DNA of 64,000 nt, from positions 19,034,001 to 19,098,000 of the forward strand of contig NC_079876.1 of the NCBI RefSeq assembly GCF_029227915.1. The letters run 5' to 3'. This DNA comes from Hydractinia symbiolongicarpus. Its lineage: Eukaryota; Cnidaria; Hydrozoa; Anthoathecata; Hydractiniidae. The position numbers and the translations under genes are program-made. The number at the start of each line of letters is the position of its first letter. Position 1 is the first letter of the stretch. The notes under the pieces are model-generated. The model searched no databases, was not told where the DNA came from, and was given only the letters and a program-made list of their open reading frames with translations. Below, in pieces: positions 48,801 through 60,600 of the stretch.

Positions 48801-51800
48801 AGGATACTCCCCAGGCAAAATCCAGGTTTGTGGAACAAAATTAAAATCATTTGGACATACTCGTTGGACTCTGAAAAAAAAATTACAAAAAATATAGATA
48901 ATTTGCATAGATGAGTTTTCATGTTGGGATTTTGTGTTGGGAGCAGCATACATGCATGCATATGTACAGGGACAGAAAATATGAATAACTATGATAAGGA
49001 GGTCTATTTAAATGAAAAAAAAAATTGTTGAAATTCTTTTGACATGTTCTTGAGAAAAGAGGAGAATAGCTAATAACTTTAATTTCAGTGTCTTTAAATT
49101 TTGTAATTCCTGAAATGCAATGTTAAGTAGTCGTTTTTTTTCATGGGATCATTTTTTCTGCCCAAACTTGTATATATACAATATATTGTAGATATGCTAA
49201 ACAAGTGCAATTACGAATATTTTCATGGATCAAATTTCCTTCTCTTAGCTAATGCCAACAATGCAAAGTAACATCCTAAGGGAAATTGTCAGAGAATTGA
49301 ACATCGCACAGGTGATGAAGGATTACAAGACAAAGTATTGGTCATCTGTAATTGCTATCTTGGGGTACTCCATGTAAATCTTAGCACATACCTCCATATA
49401 TTTCTAGCCAGACAATCTTTGCGACAAATTTCCCCCATACCCACAAAGTGGTTTATTTTCTATAAATATAAAAATGGGAATCGGTTCATAACCTTGTCTC
49501 AACTTTATTGCAATCAAGTTTAAATTACTCTATGTTTTGCCTTATGTTAGAACAACAAAACAAAAGTACAGGGTGACTACTAATAAAATGAGAATAAAAG
49601 TAAGGAGAATAAGGAGAATTAAGGAGACAAATTGACATTTTTTAAGTATATTTTGCTGTAAACGAGAATAAAAAAAACCCAGAGGTAACAGAGAAATATG
49701 TCTTATTTTACTGGTGATGAACAATCCATTAACACATTTCCAAAAAAGTTACGATCAGAAAAAATAAGAAATGAGGAGAAATTAAGGAGAATAGCTAAAA
49801 TTTCATTCTTTTAAGTATATGATTTTATTTTTCTAAGGTTATTTAAGGAATTTAAGGAGGAGTGCCACCCTGTAGTAAGTAAAAGTAATTACAGACCTGA
49901 TATGACTTCAGTTCAGCAATCTTCTCTGCTGGAACAGCACAATCACTCCAAATCAAAAAACTATAAATACAAACACAAAAAAAACATTGAAATTAAGACC
50001 ATCACAATCTTGCTAAAAAATTACTTTGGACTCTTTTTGTTTCTTTATTTATGCGAAATCAACAGCAGGCTACTTTTCTTAAGGTGTCTTTTTATTATAA
50101 AAATCAAAGAATGTTTATAATTAGAAAGAACTTCGATTATTTTTGGTCTTTCATCTGATAATGTTGTGAATGAAACTGTACATCCTAAATTTAAATTCAG
50201 GCAATTTTTTTTGTCTAAAAGCATGTAATAACACCATCTTGTAACAATAGGACCTGCTATATATTATAACCAATCTATCTGACAAAATACCAAAAAGCCA
50301 AGCCAGATGATTCTTTTACTATTAGTTGAAAAACACATTTAATGGTTTAAAAATTTTGTTGTTGTCAGCAATGACCAGTTGATAGACAAAAAGAATTTAT
50401 CAGAAAATTGTTTAAAAGATTGTTTACATGTTGCTTCTATGGTTACTATTAGAGTTTGGAATGCTGATAAAGAAAATGTATAGGATCATGTGCCTTAGAT
50501 AGATTTACAGAGACATTTGGATTTAAAGTTCTTTTAATTATGTCACAAATCCATTGGTTCCGAAACAGTTGGGTTGGCCAAGCTATAAGAAATTGGTCCC
50601 ATTTGGGTTCCAGGTGGTTTTTAGTTACCCACGCAGAAGATCTGTGTGCAAGTTAGTCATAAATTGTGCATACATGTAAAGTTACATTCCAGCAATTCAA
50701 GTTAGAGCATTCACAAATTTACCATAAGCATGATGAACAAAATAAATTGATATACACTATTGGTAATGTACATAGTTTGTTAAAACTAAATGTTAAAAGT
50801 AAAATTGTCTATTTTAGCAGCTCAAATTTACATTTTAGAGTGAAACATGGAAGCAGCCACCAGTATTAAATAATATTTAAACAACCCAAATTGTGTAAAG
50901 GAAAAACAAAACTAACCAGTCTGAAGTTGGTGCACCAGAAAATGTGAACCCGAAATCTGAGCAGACTTGACGCACTATAACAGGTTTGAAATAATATAAT
51001 ACCTTTAAACTATACATCTACAAGACTTATACTTAGCCTATTGTGTTTACTTCCAGAAATTTGTGGGATCAGACCATAAGAGACAATAAAAGTGTGAGTT
51101 GATTTTTTTTGCCAAGCCTTCAGCATGAGAATTGAACTATCTATATTTGACAAATTGTCATAATTACACAGATATTGGTGCTCAAATGAATCGTCCAATG
51201 CAGACCCTTTTTTGCAGAAATTGACAACACTGCCAATTGGAATTAAGATGCTGTCTATAAATGTAAATAATTGTGAACTAAAATTTGCTACCCTACAAAT
51301 ACAAATGCTGAAGTGTTAACAAAGGAGGCAACAAGCAACGAGCTAACGTGAAAAAAATTGAATTAGAAAGGCTGAAGTCTACTAATATTTTGTATTTTTT
51401 TGTAAACTATAATGGTATAGCAGTTAAGTACTACGGCAAGCGGTACTGCATAAGAAAAAACATTTTGCTTCATATTGATTGATTTAATAAGCATACACCA
51501 AATAACCAAACATGTAACAAATGCACATGATCTAAAGATTTTATTTATTAAAGTAAATAATTCAAAAACCAAAATCCTAAAGTAAGTCAATAAAAACATA
51601 CCTAAATTATACTTAGTCAATGAAAGATTTGCAGACAACACAGTTTTCTTTTTCTTCCCAGTACGTGTTTTTGTTTTCTTTTTGACTCCATCTTTTGGAG
51701 GGTCATTTGCTCTATTTTTCTCATCCTTCTCCACAAGAAGAGGTTGACTTGTGTACTGTGTAAGTTGTTTCTTTTGTTTGTGTAAAGAAGAATCATTTAA

Positions 51801-51857
51801 ACTGACTTCTGCTTGTGATATTAATTTTGACACTGAATGGCATCTTTGGGCTGGCAT
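35188..51857 (-). CDS. TTLL7: TTLL7-like tubulin polyglutamylase, at least 23 exons
   Basis: It is a tubulin tyrosine ligase-like enzyme that adds glutamate side chains to tubulin tails, so it acts on microtubules and cilia. Exons on the minus strand: 51857-51602, 50974-50917, 49945-49897, 49459-49392, 48870-48783, 48330-48259, 48181-48109, 47356-47261, 46187-46140, 45795-45704, 45248-45176, 44547-44392, 44150-44052, 42983-42939, 42722-42660, 41894-41804, 41417-41371, 40783-40691, 39622-39467, 37834-37712, 36572-36412, 35861-35813, 35273-35188. All have GT/AG borders and agree in phase except at exon 5/6. About 714 residues are covered; human TTLL7 is nearly 890. The start is [12 protein letters not shown], followed by a Lys-rich patch. 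The final exon(s) were not found. TTLL7 rather than another TTLL is chosen from [20 protein letters not shown] and the C-terminal RIYPP and [12 protein letters not shown] segments. Confidence 0.85.
36938..37076. repeat. Long imperfect inverted repeat in a TTLL7 intron
   Basis: The left arm (CCGTTTAAAACCAATCCATG onward to TCGTGG at 36996) pairs with the right arm (CCACGATTTC at 37019 to TTTTAAACGG), with a few mismatches over roughly 58 bases and a loop of about 22. It is probably a MITE; a transcribed intronic hairpin is also possible. Confidence 0.65.
37260..37535. repeat. Degenerate CATT/CGTT tetranucleotide tract in a TTLL7 intron
   Basis: The tract contains runs of ATTCATTC, ATTTATTT and CGTTCGTT over about 270 bases. 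It is a simple sequence repeat with interspersed variants. Confidence 0.8.
42762..42916. repeat. CAA trinucleotide repeats in a TTLL7 intron
   Basis: A long CAA run spans about 42762-42836 and a shorter one about 42885-42915. They lie in the 216-base intron between exons 14 and 15, and on the gene's strand they are TTG runs. The open frames across them (poly-Asn, poly-Leu/Val) are artefacts of the repeat. Confidence 0.85.
44052..49459 (-). other. TTLL7: ATP-grasp (TTL) core exons 4-13 of the TTLL7-like gene
   Basis: These exons encode the catalytic domain. In order: [33 protein letters not shown], the phosphate loop [76 protein letters not shown], then [37 protein letters not shown] and EVNRAPSFG. 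The Lys of the KP loop, the D and R of FDLR and the E-x-N of LEVNR are the ATP/Mg-binding residues of the family, and all are present. The glutamylase-type loop region is intact, so the enzyme is predicted to be active. Confidence 0.8.
45927..45963. repeat. Short inverted repeat in a TTLL7 intron
   Basis: AAAAATATCTGTATTT is followed, after four bases, by its near-exact reverse complement. It is a simple hairpin with no other context. Confidence 0.6.
50540..50645 (-). repeat. Fragment related to the H4 repeat in TTLL7 intron 2
   Basis: The segment with AAATTGGTCCCA, CAGGTGGTTTTTAGTTACCC and ACGCAG resembles the reverse complement of 4796-4850 (AATTGGTCC, GGGTGGTTCGTAGTTACC, ACGCAG). The fragment is short and diverged. 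Confidence 0.4.
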
Positions 51858-52094
51858 ATTTTAACCTAAAAAGATGGTATATAATTATCTAATTTAAACA
51901 AATTAAAAATCCAAAAAACAGTTTTATGTAACATTCTAGTAGTTACCCACACATTAGATGATATCACTTATATTTTAAGTTTTTAAGTTTGTTGACTTTA
52001 AAGTTATAAGTGCAATGTCATGGCTTCACTAAGTTCAACATCAACAAATAGCTAATTTGTTGGCAAACAAATGAGGAAATCACAGACAGACACA
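51858..52094. other. Immediate upstream region of the TTLL7-like gene
   Basis: It presumably holds the promoter or a 5' UTR exon of the minus-strand gene. No TATA box or CpG-rich segment stands out. Confidence 0.3.
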
Positions 52095-52187
52095 TCTATA
52101 TTATAATACCCGCATACGACTGTCTGTCACTCAAAATGGTACTGTAAGTAGCGAGATGCACACATTTTTCCATGGGCCACTGACTAG
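52095..52187 (+). mobile_element. Very short Helitron (H1-related) upstream of TTLL7
   Basis: It starts TCTATATTATAATACCCGC after a host A and ends CCACTGACTAG then T, with a degenerate terminal hairpin (ATTTTTCCATGGG). At 93 bases it is the smallest member here. It matches 30413-30557 and 29223-29336. Confidence 0.55.
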
Positions 52188-52679
52188 TTAATTATAAAGT
52201 ATTAATATAATAGACAAACATTTATTTTCCTTCACTTCTCAATTCTACTGAAATTTTTCCCAATCTGGATAATTAAGGAATGTTCTAATAAGAAGGCATA
52301 AGCATTTATTTCCAATATTTTTTTTAATATGAGAAGGTTTATGTTAATATTTGGAAAGGGTGGTTAAATTTTTTGAAACATGGTATTGTCACCCAACTAC
52401 ACCAAGGCTACCAGGGATATATATGTGGTTTTTGAGGACATCGAGCATCTAAAATCAACAATCGCATTTGCTGTTGTCATTACCATTCTATGTTAACACA
52501 GCACAGAAATAAAATTGCTGTGAAAAGAAGTACTTGTGATGTGTGTTGTTGAATCCGATACACTCACTAGGTTTTTCTAAAGATCTATTACCTGGAAAAT
52601 ACATTAGATATGTTAGTCATTGTTACTAAATGGAGCTAAACACAGTTTAGCTCAAGTTAATTGCAGTTTCCAATACTTG

Positions 52680-53795
52680 ATAGTTGCTATGCAGATGCAT
52701 CATTAAGGGTACACAAGGTTGTCTTGCTCACCCAAGGCATCTTTGTCTCAATTAACCAAATCGAAGCTTTGTGTCATAACTTGAAGCAACTTTCTTGTTG
52801 TTGATACTTTAGAGTAGGGGACTAAAGGTTTGGGTATAGTCTGTCCATATTAGGAGGTTCTAAGTTAGCCAATCAACAATCCAGGGGCCCTATAAATAGG
52901 AGAGAGTTACTCTGATTTAGCTTCTCACCAGCAGTAGCAATAACTTGCTTAACTGAAATAATTTTCCCACCCACCCACCCATATATTTGGTTAATTTTAT
53001 TTTATTTTTCTCTTTATGTGACACACCTGCATCATCGCCACACTATGGTGGAACGATAACGGATCGAACTGGTTCATCGAGGCTACATAACGTCGTCGAG
53101 CTTAAAGAGATGTCCAATTGCTTTAGCTACACAGTTTCCTCGAATTGGCGCAGTTTGGCTTAGTACGACCAACAAGGTTTTAGTCCAGTGGTGGAAGCAA
53201 TTGGCAGCTTTACTCAATTATGTCAATGGGTTAAATTTAACTGGTGGGGGTGCTGGGCTGCCCTGGGCAGCCACAAAGTGTAGAGATGTGCATGTACCCC
53301 TGGAAGAGTATGGTGAATTAAGTACAGGTGCGAGGAGATAAACGACGGTGCACCACACGAGCAGGACAGATGACTGGGAAAATAACAGCAGGGGGATGCG
53401 GCGCTGACAGTCAGAGGTGGGGCACCAAGAGGTTAATAACAGGTGTGAAATGCAAAAGAAGCTAGAGCTCATAAACAGTAGGTTCTTGTGAGGTATGATA
53501 GAGGAAATGGAATCACAGGAGAGAAGCTCCGGATGTGATTGAGAGATTAGTTAAGCCAGAAAACACTACCAGGAGAAAAGCTCCGGATGTAGTGGAGAAG
53601 AGAGAACACTACTAAGAGAAGAGCTCCGTATGTAGTGGAAAAGAGCGAATTTATTGGGAACACGCACGTGAGCTTGAGACAATATCTTCTCTTTAGCCTA
53701 GCATTCTCAACCGATTCCGCCAAATTATCCTCAGTTTATTCTTACAAAATTGAAATAAATTTTCTATTCCAAGTTTGTGTTTTTATTGGGAACTA
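52680..53795 (+). mobile_element. LTR-like or retroelement-like segment
   Basis: A well-formed core promoter (listed separately) is followed by GC-richer, non-coding sequence. An imperfect tandem repeat with AAGCTCCGGATGTAGTGGAG lies at about 53520-53650, and AT-rich sequence with GAAATAAATT occurs near 53753, ahead of TTATTGGGAACTACA. This order (promoter, transcript, possible poly(A) signal) suggests a solo LTR or another retroelement remnant. The exact ends and a target duplication were not found. Confidence 0.3.
52866..52900 (+). promoter_or_regulatory. CCAAT box and TATA box
   Basis: AGCCAATCA is followed about 20 bases later by CTATAAATAGG (52890-52900), a near-consensus TATA box. Transcription would start around 52922-52930. 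No host gene follows on the plus strand, so it most likely belongs to a retroelement. Confidence 0.45.
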
Positions 53796-53924
53796 CATCA
53801 ATTAATTGAAACTAAAGAAGAAAGTACAACAAATGATACACAAATGATAGCATTTACAACATGGACAAATACTTCGGGCAAGTTGGCACCCTCATGAATA
53901 AAAATAGCTCTGTATTTTACTAGT

Positions 53925-54441
53925 TCCATGTGTCTGCAAGTGGCAAAGTGGATATGTTTATTTTCCTTTGATCTTACCGAAATTTTCTTTGAAGTAACTG
54001 AAAAATGCATGTCTAATATGTTAAATTTTTTGACGTTACGGTCCTCAACAATAACACTACTTTAACGTCAATATCCTATATTAAATTAATAAAGCATGAG
54101 TTGGACGGGGTATATTAATGACCCTCTTCCAATCTGATCTAGACTGTGTTAAATCTAAATTCAACTTCCTCTGTATCAAGTCTGTCCTTATAACCTCCTG
54201 CGATGTCAGCAAAACTTTTAAACCCTTATATCTCCTCAGGCGTTTGTCAAAAACATACGATACTATAGATTATTTGGGTCAGCATTTCAACCTTTACACA
54301 TTACAGACAACAAATGACTAAATCTCACAAATTTTTCTTTATGTATATGCACTGCTGACGTCAGCAAAAAATCTAAAGCAACCTATTTTTTCATTGTTCT
54401 TCTGCGCCTTAGTGGATTTTTCCACAGGCTTTATCGATTAG
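53925..54441 (+). mobile_element. Helitron-like repeat (family H4), uninterrupted copy
   Basis: It matches the element at 4557-8291 on both sides of its insertion: AAGTGGATATGTT, GCATGTCTAATATG, AAACCCTTATATCTCC and GCCTTAGTGGATTTTTCCAC. It ends with a GTGGATTTTTCCAC hairpin and GATTAG then T (54438-54442), where CTAG is expected. This copy shows the pre-insertion structure of the other. Confidence 0.55.
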
Positions 54442-57400
54442 TAATTAAATACTTTAACAACACTGCCAAAAGTAACTTTATAAACACAAGTTCAAGTTTG
54501 AAAAAAATGCCTCAATGCGGAATCTAAACAACATAAAATATATATACTTTAATAAAATATAAATTTAGGTACATGTTAGCAAAAAAAGTCAATAGCATTA
54601 GTCGGGTAATTCTTTTTACAATAAACACTAAGCAACTAGTCTTATCAAACAATCGGCAACAGAGAAAATGACTTCATTCTAAAGTTCCGGCTAAACCTGC
54701 AAAACAAAGAGGCTTTAGAAATAATTCCGGTGAATCTCACATTTGAATAAACACATGACTAGGTAGTTCGGCAACTTCCATTTTGCTCTACCCTGCACAA
54801 TACCTGCCCTGTTTACCATTTTGTAGCAAGCTGACTTGCCAGATTGTTACTAGAGCCGTTTGTTTAGATAACTACGTAATAAGGTCAGTATACGGTAGAA
54901 AGAAAGATTTGAATCTTCTGTGATGTTCACTCTTTTTAAGAAAATGACCTTCCATATTCAATGTTTAAATGACTTTTCCGAAAAGATTTTACCAACAAAA
55001 ACCCACTCACACCCAAGACAGTTTGACATCTTCCGTTCTTAAATCGATTTGTAAGTGGCCCCTGAGGAAGTATCGTTATAGGACGGGTTTGAATAATGAG
55101 TGTTAGGAATCAGGTATCAATTTTGTTTACACACTCTGTTTACACAGCTTGCCTCCATTTTAACAGCCCCTGAGAACATTTTACTTTGGTGATTAACTTA
55201 ATGCATAACAGACAGGGACATTTGATAAAAAGATTAAATATTCAGGACATGATCCTAACATTTTGCCTATATTTTCGAAATTCATGACATTCCTGACAGA
55301 GTGGAAATATTGATATAGTAAAAAATGCACTGACTTCCCTTTCCCTACCCCATAGATGTTAAACCCACTGAAAATGTAAACCAAAAAACCATCCGCTCTA
55401 GAGGGTTTAGATAGCTAGCTAGCTTACGTTTTTCGCTGAACAGAAAGTGCAAAGAGAAACCTTGTACGACCCATAACATAAATGTGAACACAGAATGAAA
55501 AGCTGATTGCTATTCCTAAAAAAGCCAGAAAATAAACAAGAAATAATAAGTAAAAAGTCATTTCTTTCTATTCTATTTTTTATCCTTCAAATCCACCACG
55601 TTACTGCCCGACAACACAATTATTTTGATGTCTTGTAAAATATACATGAATTTAAATTCGTGTTTTCGACATGCTGTGGTGGGAGGGTGGTCTGTGATGT
55701 TACGCCCAAAACGAACCTAAAAAGTACGCATGTTCATGGTACAAGACTGGACAAATATGAATTTTAACCTAAAATTAACTGTGTGAATAACCTTAAGTAT
55801 ATGTGAACAAGATGGTTAATTGACGGCTTATGTGGTAAAGCCTTAACGGTAGGTTGACGCCCAGAATAATCTCGTTTTCAGGTCTCCTTGTCTGTTTTTC
55901 TCATTATAATTAATAATTAAAATACAAAAGAGCAATGAAAATGCGGCTGATATCAAAGACAGTTGAACGTCTATATACATATGCATTCCAATTCAACATC
56001 AATCGCTTAAAAAAGTTTATGGAGATCGCAGACAATTATATTCAACTTATAAATAAATAAAAATAAAGCATTTTAAATCCCAGTAGAGCAACGTAAATGA
56101 AGTTTTCAATCTGGAGAATGCACGACATATCTTTTATACAATCTTTTCTCGTATTCCAATATTAAAAATGCGAAAATGTATATATGTATTTATTTTGTCA
56201 AAATAAAAATTCTTTGGAATTAAATTGTTTATTGAATCTTGTCTGATACCTGTGTAACTTAGCTTCTTATCTCGTATCCGCGCAATTTTGTTCCGCTAAA
56301 CGTTATCCGATTTTAACTAAACATTTATGAAGGACAATGGGATAAAACAGTTGGATGACGTTAATATGTGCAAGAGGACGTCATCAAATAATTCCAAACT
56401 GTAGATTATAAACTTCTTGCAAATGATCCACATAAGCAAAATTACTTGATGAGCGCATAAAATGGCTAAAATATGACGTTGGAATTGCAAAATAGGATAT
56501 CTAAAGAAAAATAATACTTTTTTGTCAGATTTTGAAAAACTGGTACGTAGCTGGCAGCAGACTTAACCAGGTGGGTGCAGAGTGGAAGTCCGTTGTTAAT
56601 ACATCTTCACTGCATCCTTGTTCCCAGGAGGCGAAAATTCTTAAGCACGGGTAAACTTGAAAGGATAACAATAAAAAACTGTCCTATATGGAAAAACATC
56701 AACTGTGAAAATGTTAAAGAAACTGAATAAAAAATCTTCTAATGTCCGCCTTAGTTTTATCATAGTTAATAGAAACCATAGTTAATAGTTTTTTCTATTA
56801 ACTATGGTTTTATGTAGTGGAGTTCGCTTAGAGGATTTCAACTTTAAAAAAACTTACACAATGAATTTGATGGTACTTTAAAGAAACATATACATGTTTT
56901 CTTGAAATTTGTGACACAACCTGCAATATGAATCAATAGAAAAGTTCATTTTTCGATTTGACATGTTAATTATTTGTTGATTGTTGCAAAACAAGTCTAG
57001 ATTTCAATTTAAATTAAAGCTAAATTTTGTGGAATTGTGTCTATTTTATGAACTGTCAAGGGGTCGCTTCAACGTACGCTTAATAAGACACACGCTGGCG
57101 TGAACGTTCTTTTCTTTGCACATAATGGAAATGATCCTTGGTAAACTAATTTTAAAAATTTAACTCTCTCTGTGCACTACGTGGACCGTTATTACGTCGA
57201 CCCTTGTTACATTCGCTCTTCCATTGATATTTTATTGGCCTTTAATCAACATCATTCTATCCTACGCCGGCCCCAATAATGATATTTTTCAAATGTCGAC
57301 GCTTACACATGGCTGAAATAAGGAAGAATTTTAAACAAAAGAGTTATCACCATTAATTATTTTACAACATTTCTTATGCTTTTAAATAAGCGAAAATGCA

Positions 57401-57691
57401 GTTACTTAATGGCTTTGATGGCGAATGCTAAAACAGGGTGCAAGAAATTATACACCAAATATATATTCTTTGTCAATATTAAGTAATGTTATTGTTTTTA
57501 GTTGATATTCAGTTACTTCTCTGATATATTCCGCGTGTTCAAGAACATCAGAGAAGTGGTTTTAATTCGATTTAGAGTAGCGTTTTTATATTTACATCTC
57601 GCAGGTGTTTCAATAGTCAGTGTAAAACAATAACTCAAGCATTCTAAGAAAACTTGTCAGAAGGTTTTACCTTTGCACTGAAGTGGATAAC
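54442..57691. other. Intergenic stretch between TTLL7 side and astacin gene
   Basis: No gene was recognised. It includes a 16-bp perfect inverted repeat with a TTTTTT loop at 56773-56810 (arm AAACCATAGTTAATAG) and a segment at 56611-56632 (TTGTTCCCAGGAGGCGAAAA) resembling Academ-type ends. Confidence 0.35.
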
Positions 57692-60600
57692 ATGATGGAC
57701 AATAACATGCTGCTTAGCTTATCCTGTTTAATTTTGTTTGCTGCCACGGTCACCTGTTATCCTCCAATGGAAGGTTAGTGACATTGTTGTCATTGGTTAA
57801 AAAAAAGATATATTCGTGCTTTAATGACATGCCATATTGAATTTTATTCCATTTTATAAGTATTCCAGAAGGCTTACGAAGCATGCCCGATGATCTTAGA
57901 CGCACGCAAATGTATTTATTTATATTAAATTTTGCGAGTTTGGTCAGTTTTGATCAAAGATGAAAACTCTGAACAATACAAATTCTGGAAGAACAAAGGT
58001 TTTTTATTTTATTTTACCATCTTAATTTTCGAGCCTTTAAATTTTCATCTTCGGCTCCTGGACTCTAATAATATATTTCTAATTTACATCCATAAAATGT
58101 TGATAAAATAAATGGTATAAATATAAAATGTTTAACATTTATATTAATATCCAATTATCTTTCATTTTTTTCTGTCTGTCAAGTGAATTTTTTTACGTTA
58201 CTTGCAGTTAGTTGTTGATATAAAACAAAAAGCCAAACGGCTTGAAGATTTCCGCCATCAGCGGGGATAATAAGTATGCGATTAAAATATGTCATACAGT
58301 GTGAGATTATCCTCAGAGAGCAAAAACGCGATGCATGTTATCTGCAACCAAAGTTTTACAAGTTTAAAACAAAGAAAAAACAAGTAAGCTCAGCGGTAAT
58401 ATCCTTCCTTCTGAGGACGAAACAAAGTATATAAGAACATAAGTCTCAAAATTTGAGAGCTTGTTGAAATTTTTATAAGGCTTTGTGAAGCTTGACTACA
58501 AATTTTTATTTTAAGAAAAATATAAAAAATATGCCAAATGCCAAACGTATATAAATCGTTATCAAACTGATACATAATTTTTTTTATCATTCTCAACATG
58601 AACCACATTTGCCTGCTCTAAGTTGGCAAACTTGTGTTTCATGTGGGCAATTCATATTTTGTTTTTGATCGTATGATCGCATACACAAATCGCAGTTACA
58701 TTTAGAGAGAAATTTATAAGAGAACGAGAACAAAACTTATACATGCGAATTAAGTCACATCCAACTGCAATAAAAACCATGTCGAAGAATACATGCCAAC
58801 GTGAATCGAGAATTTTTGTTAACAACTGGGCATTTGCCTCGGTCAATTGCAAGGTCAATGTATAAGGCTAAACGTATATATATGTGGTCTGGATTTTATC
58901 AGCTTACAGAAAACATTAATGTCCCATTTATAACATAAATGTAAAGTGTACAAGTGAGCAATACACAAATCTTGGAAATAAAGTTTGAAAAAAATAGTCA
59001 ATGTTTATCGCCTGCATTTTTCAGCCATCCAATTTGCTTTTGGGGTCTGGAAATATAAACACCGTTGTGTCACGATAAAACATGTGAAAGAAATACGCTT
59101 TCCTTTCTCATTAATAACAGTCCGATAGGACGTGAAGTGCCTATCCTAAACCATAATAGGAAATAATAAAATCACTATTTATTAACTTATTTTCTTATTT
59201 ATTTAGATCCAAACCTATTTGAAGGTGATATGATTCTCAGTCCGGACCAATTAGAAAGAATCCAGAAAGGAGAATTTAACAGAGATCTCCTATTAGCTGC
59301 AACTCGACATCCATGGCCCAAACTGATTCCCTACGACTTGTATGGACTAAGTATGTGTAAAATACTATTTCTATATTAAGTATCATACTGTGAATGCTTA
59401 TATAATATTACTGACAGTAAATAAAGCATTATGTCCAGCCAGGTTAAAATCATGATATTTAAAAAAAGTGTGTAGTTACTGTTAAGTGGAATTGTTAAAA
59501 ACATTTTTAAATCTAAGGTGTCAGATAAGCCACTAAAACTGCTGGATGTGCTTCCCATATTTCCAGAAGTAATCAATGGTTATCTAACTTAAATTCTTCC
59601 TATTTTAAAGGAACACCTGTTAGCGTTGATCCGATACATGAATGTAATGCTGAAACCTTGGACGGAGATGATCGCCTGGATGGAAATAAATTTCCTGGCA
59701 CCAGCCATTTTTTGCGCTCACTTTATGATAACTGCACATCCTCTTCAATTCAATTGCATCTTAAGTTATTTGCATAATTTTTTACAAAATTTTAATTTTT
59801 TAAAAAGATTGAAATGAAATGAGTTTCACTTCCAGATATAATATAAAAAGGTTAGAAGACCGGAACGATTTCACATTTGCCCAGGTGAATGAAAAACTTT
59901 CATGTATACGCAACCCTACCCTGAGCGTGGTATGGCTGTTCATTCAGAGAAGCCGCTAGTTTAGAAATTTACAGTAAAATTAAAGAAGATAAATCCCTTA
60001 TACAATACTGTACCGTGCTATGCTGAGCTGTATTGTACATTGCCTAATATGTCGAATATTTCTATTTTTAATAAGATATTATATACGATAACATTTTTAG
60101 AAACTATTCCTAAAGCAAGAAAAGTTATCGAAGATGCTTTCAGAGAATATCATAAATACACTTGCTTACGATTTATTCCAAGAACAAACGAATTTGCTTA
60201 TTTACAGTTTCTTAACGGACAGGGGTATGTATCACTTCCATACATTACATATAGCTTGCTTATAAACTTTGTACACATCAACAGAGCTTTGTAAGACCCA
60301 TTACATAAACTGTGCTGTATCGAGCTGGGGTTATCGAATTCGGATTGGCACAGGCTATAAAACAAATATTTAGCCGTGTTGTGTCAAGCCAAGCTGTGTC
60401 GCACGCCTTTGCACGACTTAGCTCGACTGCATAAAACCAAAGACCGAACCGAGCCGTGCTGAAGCATGCGAATAGCGCTGAAAACTGAGGCATGCACATA
60501 GCGTTGTAAAACTGAAGCATGCGCATAGCGTGGTAAAACTGAAGCATGCACATAGCGCTGAAAACTGAAGCATGCGCATAGCGTTGTAAAAGTGAAGCAT

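Noticed and set aside
49240-49370. Plus-strand open stretch ([19 protein letters not shown]) as an exon
   Set aside because: It is antisense inside a TTLL7 intron, with no splice partner found.
53218-53472. 84-codon minus ORF rich in Ser/Leu/Pro
   Set aside because: It sits inside the LTR-like non-coding segment; no homology or splice context.
60040-60294. 84-codon ORF as a separate gene
   Set aside because: Its central part is astacin exon 3 (60101-60224); the rest is flanking intron.
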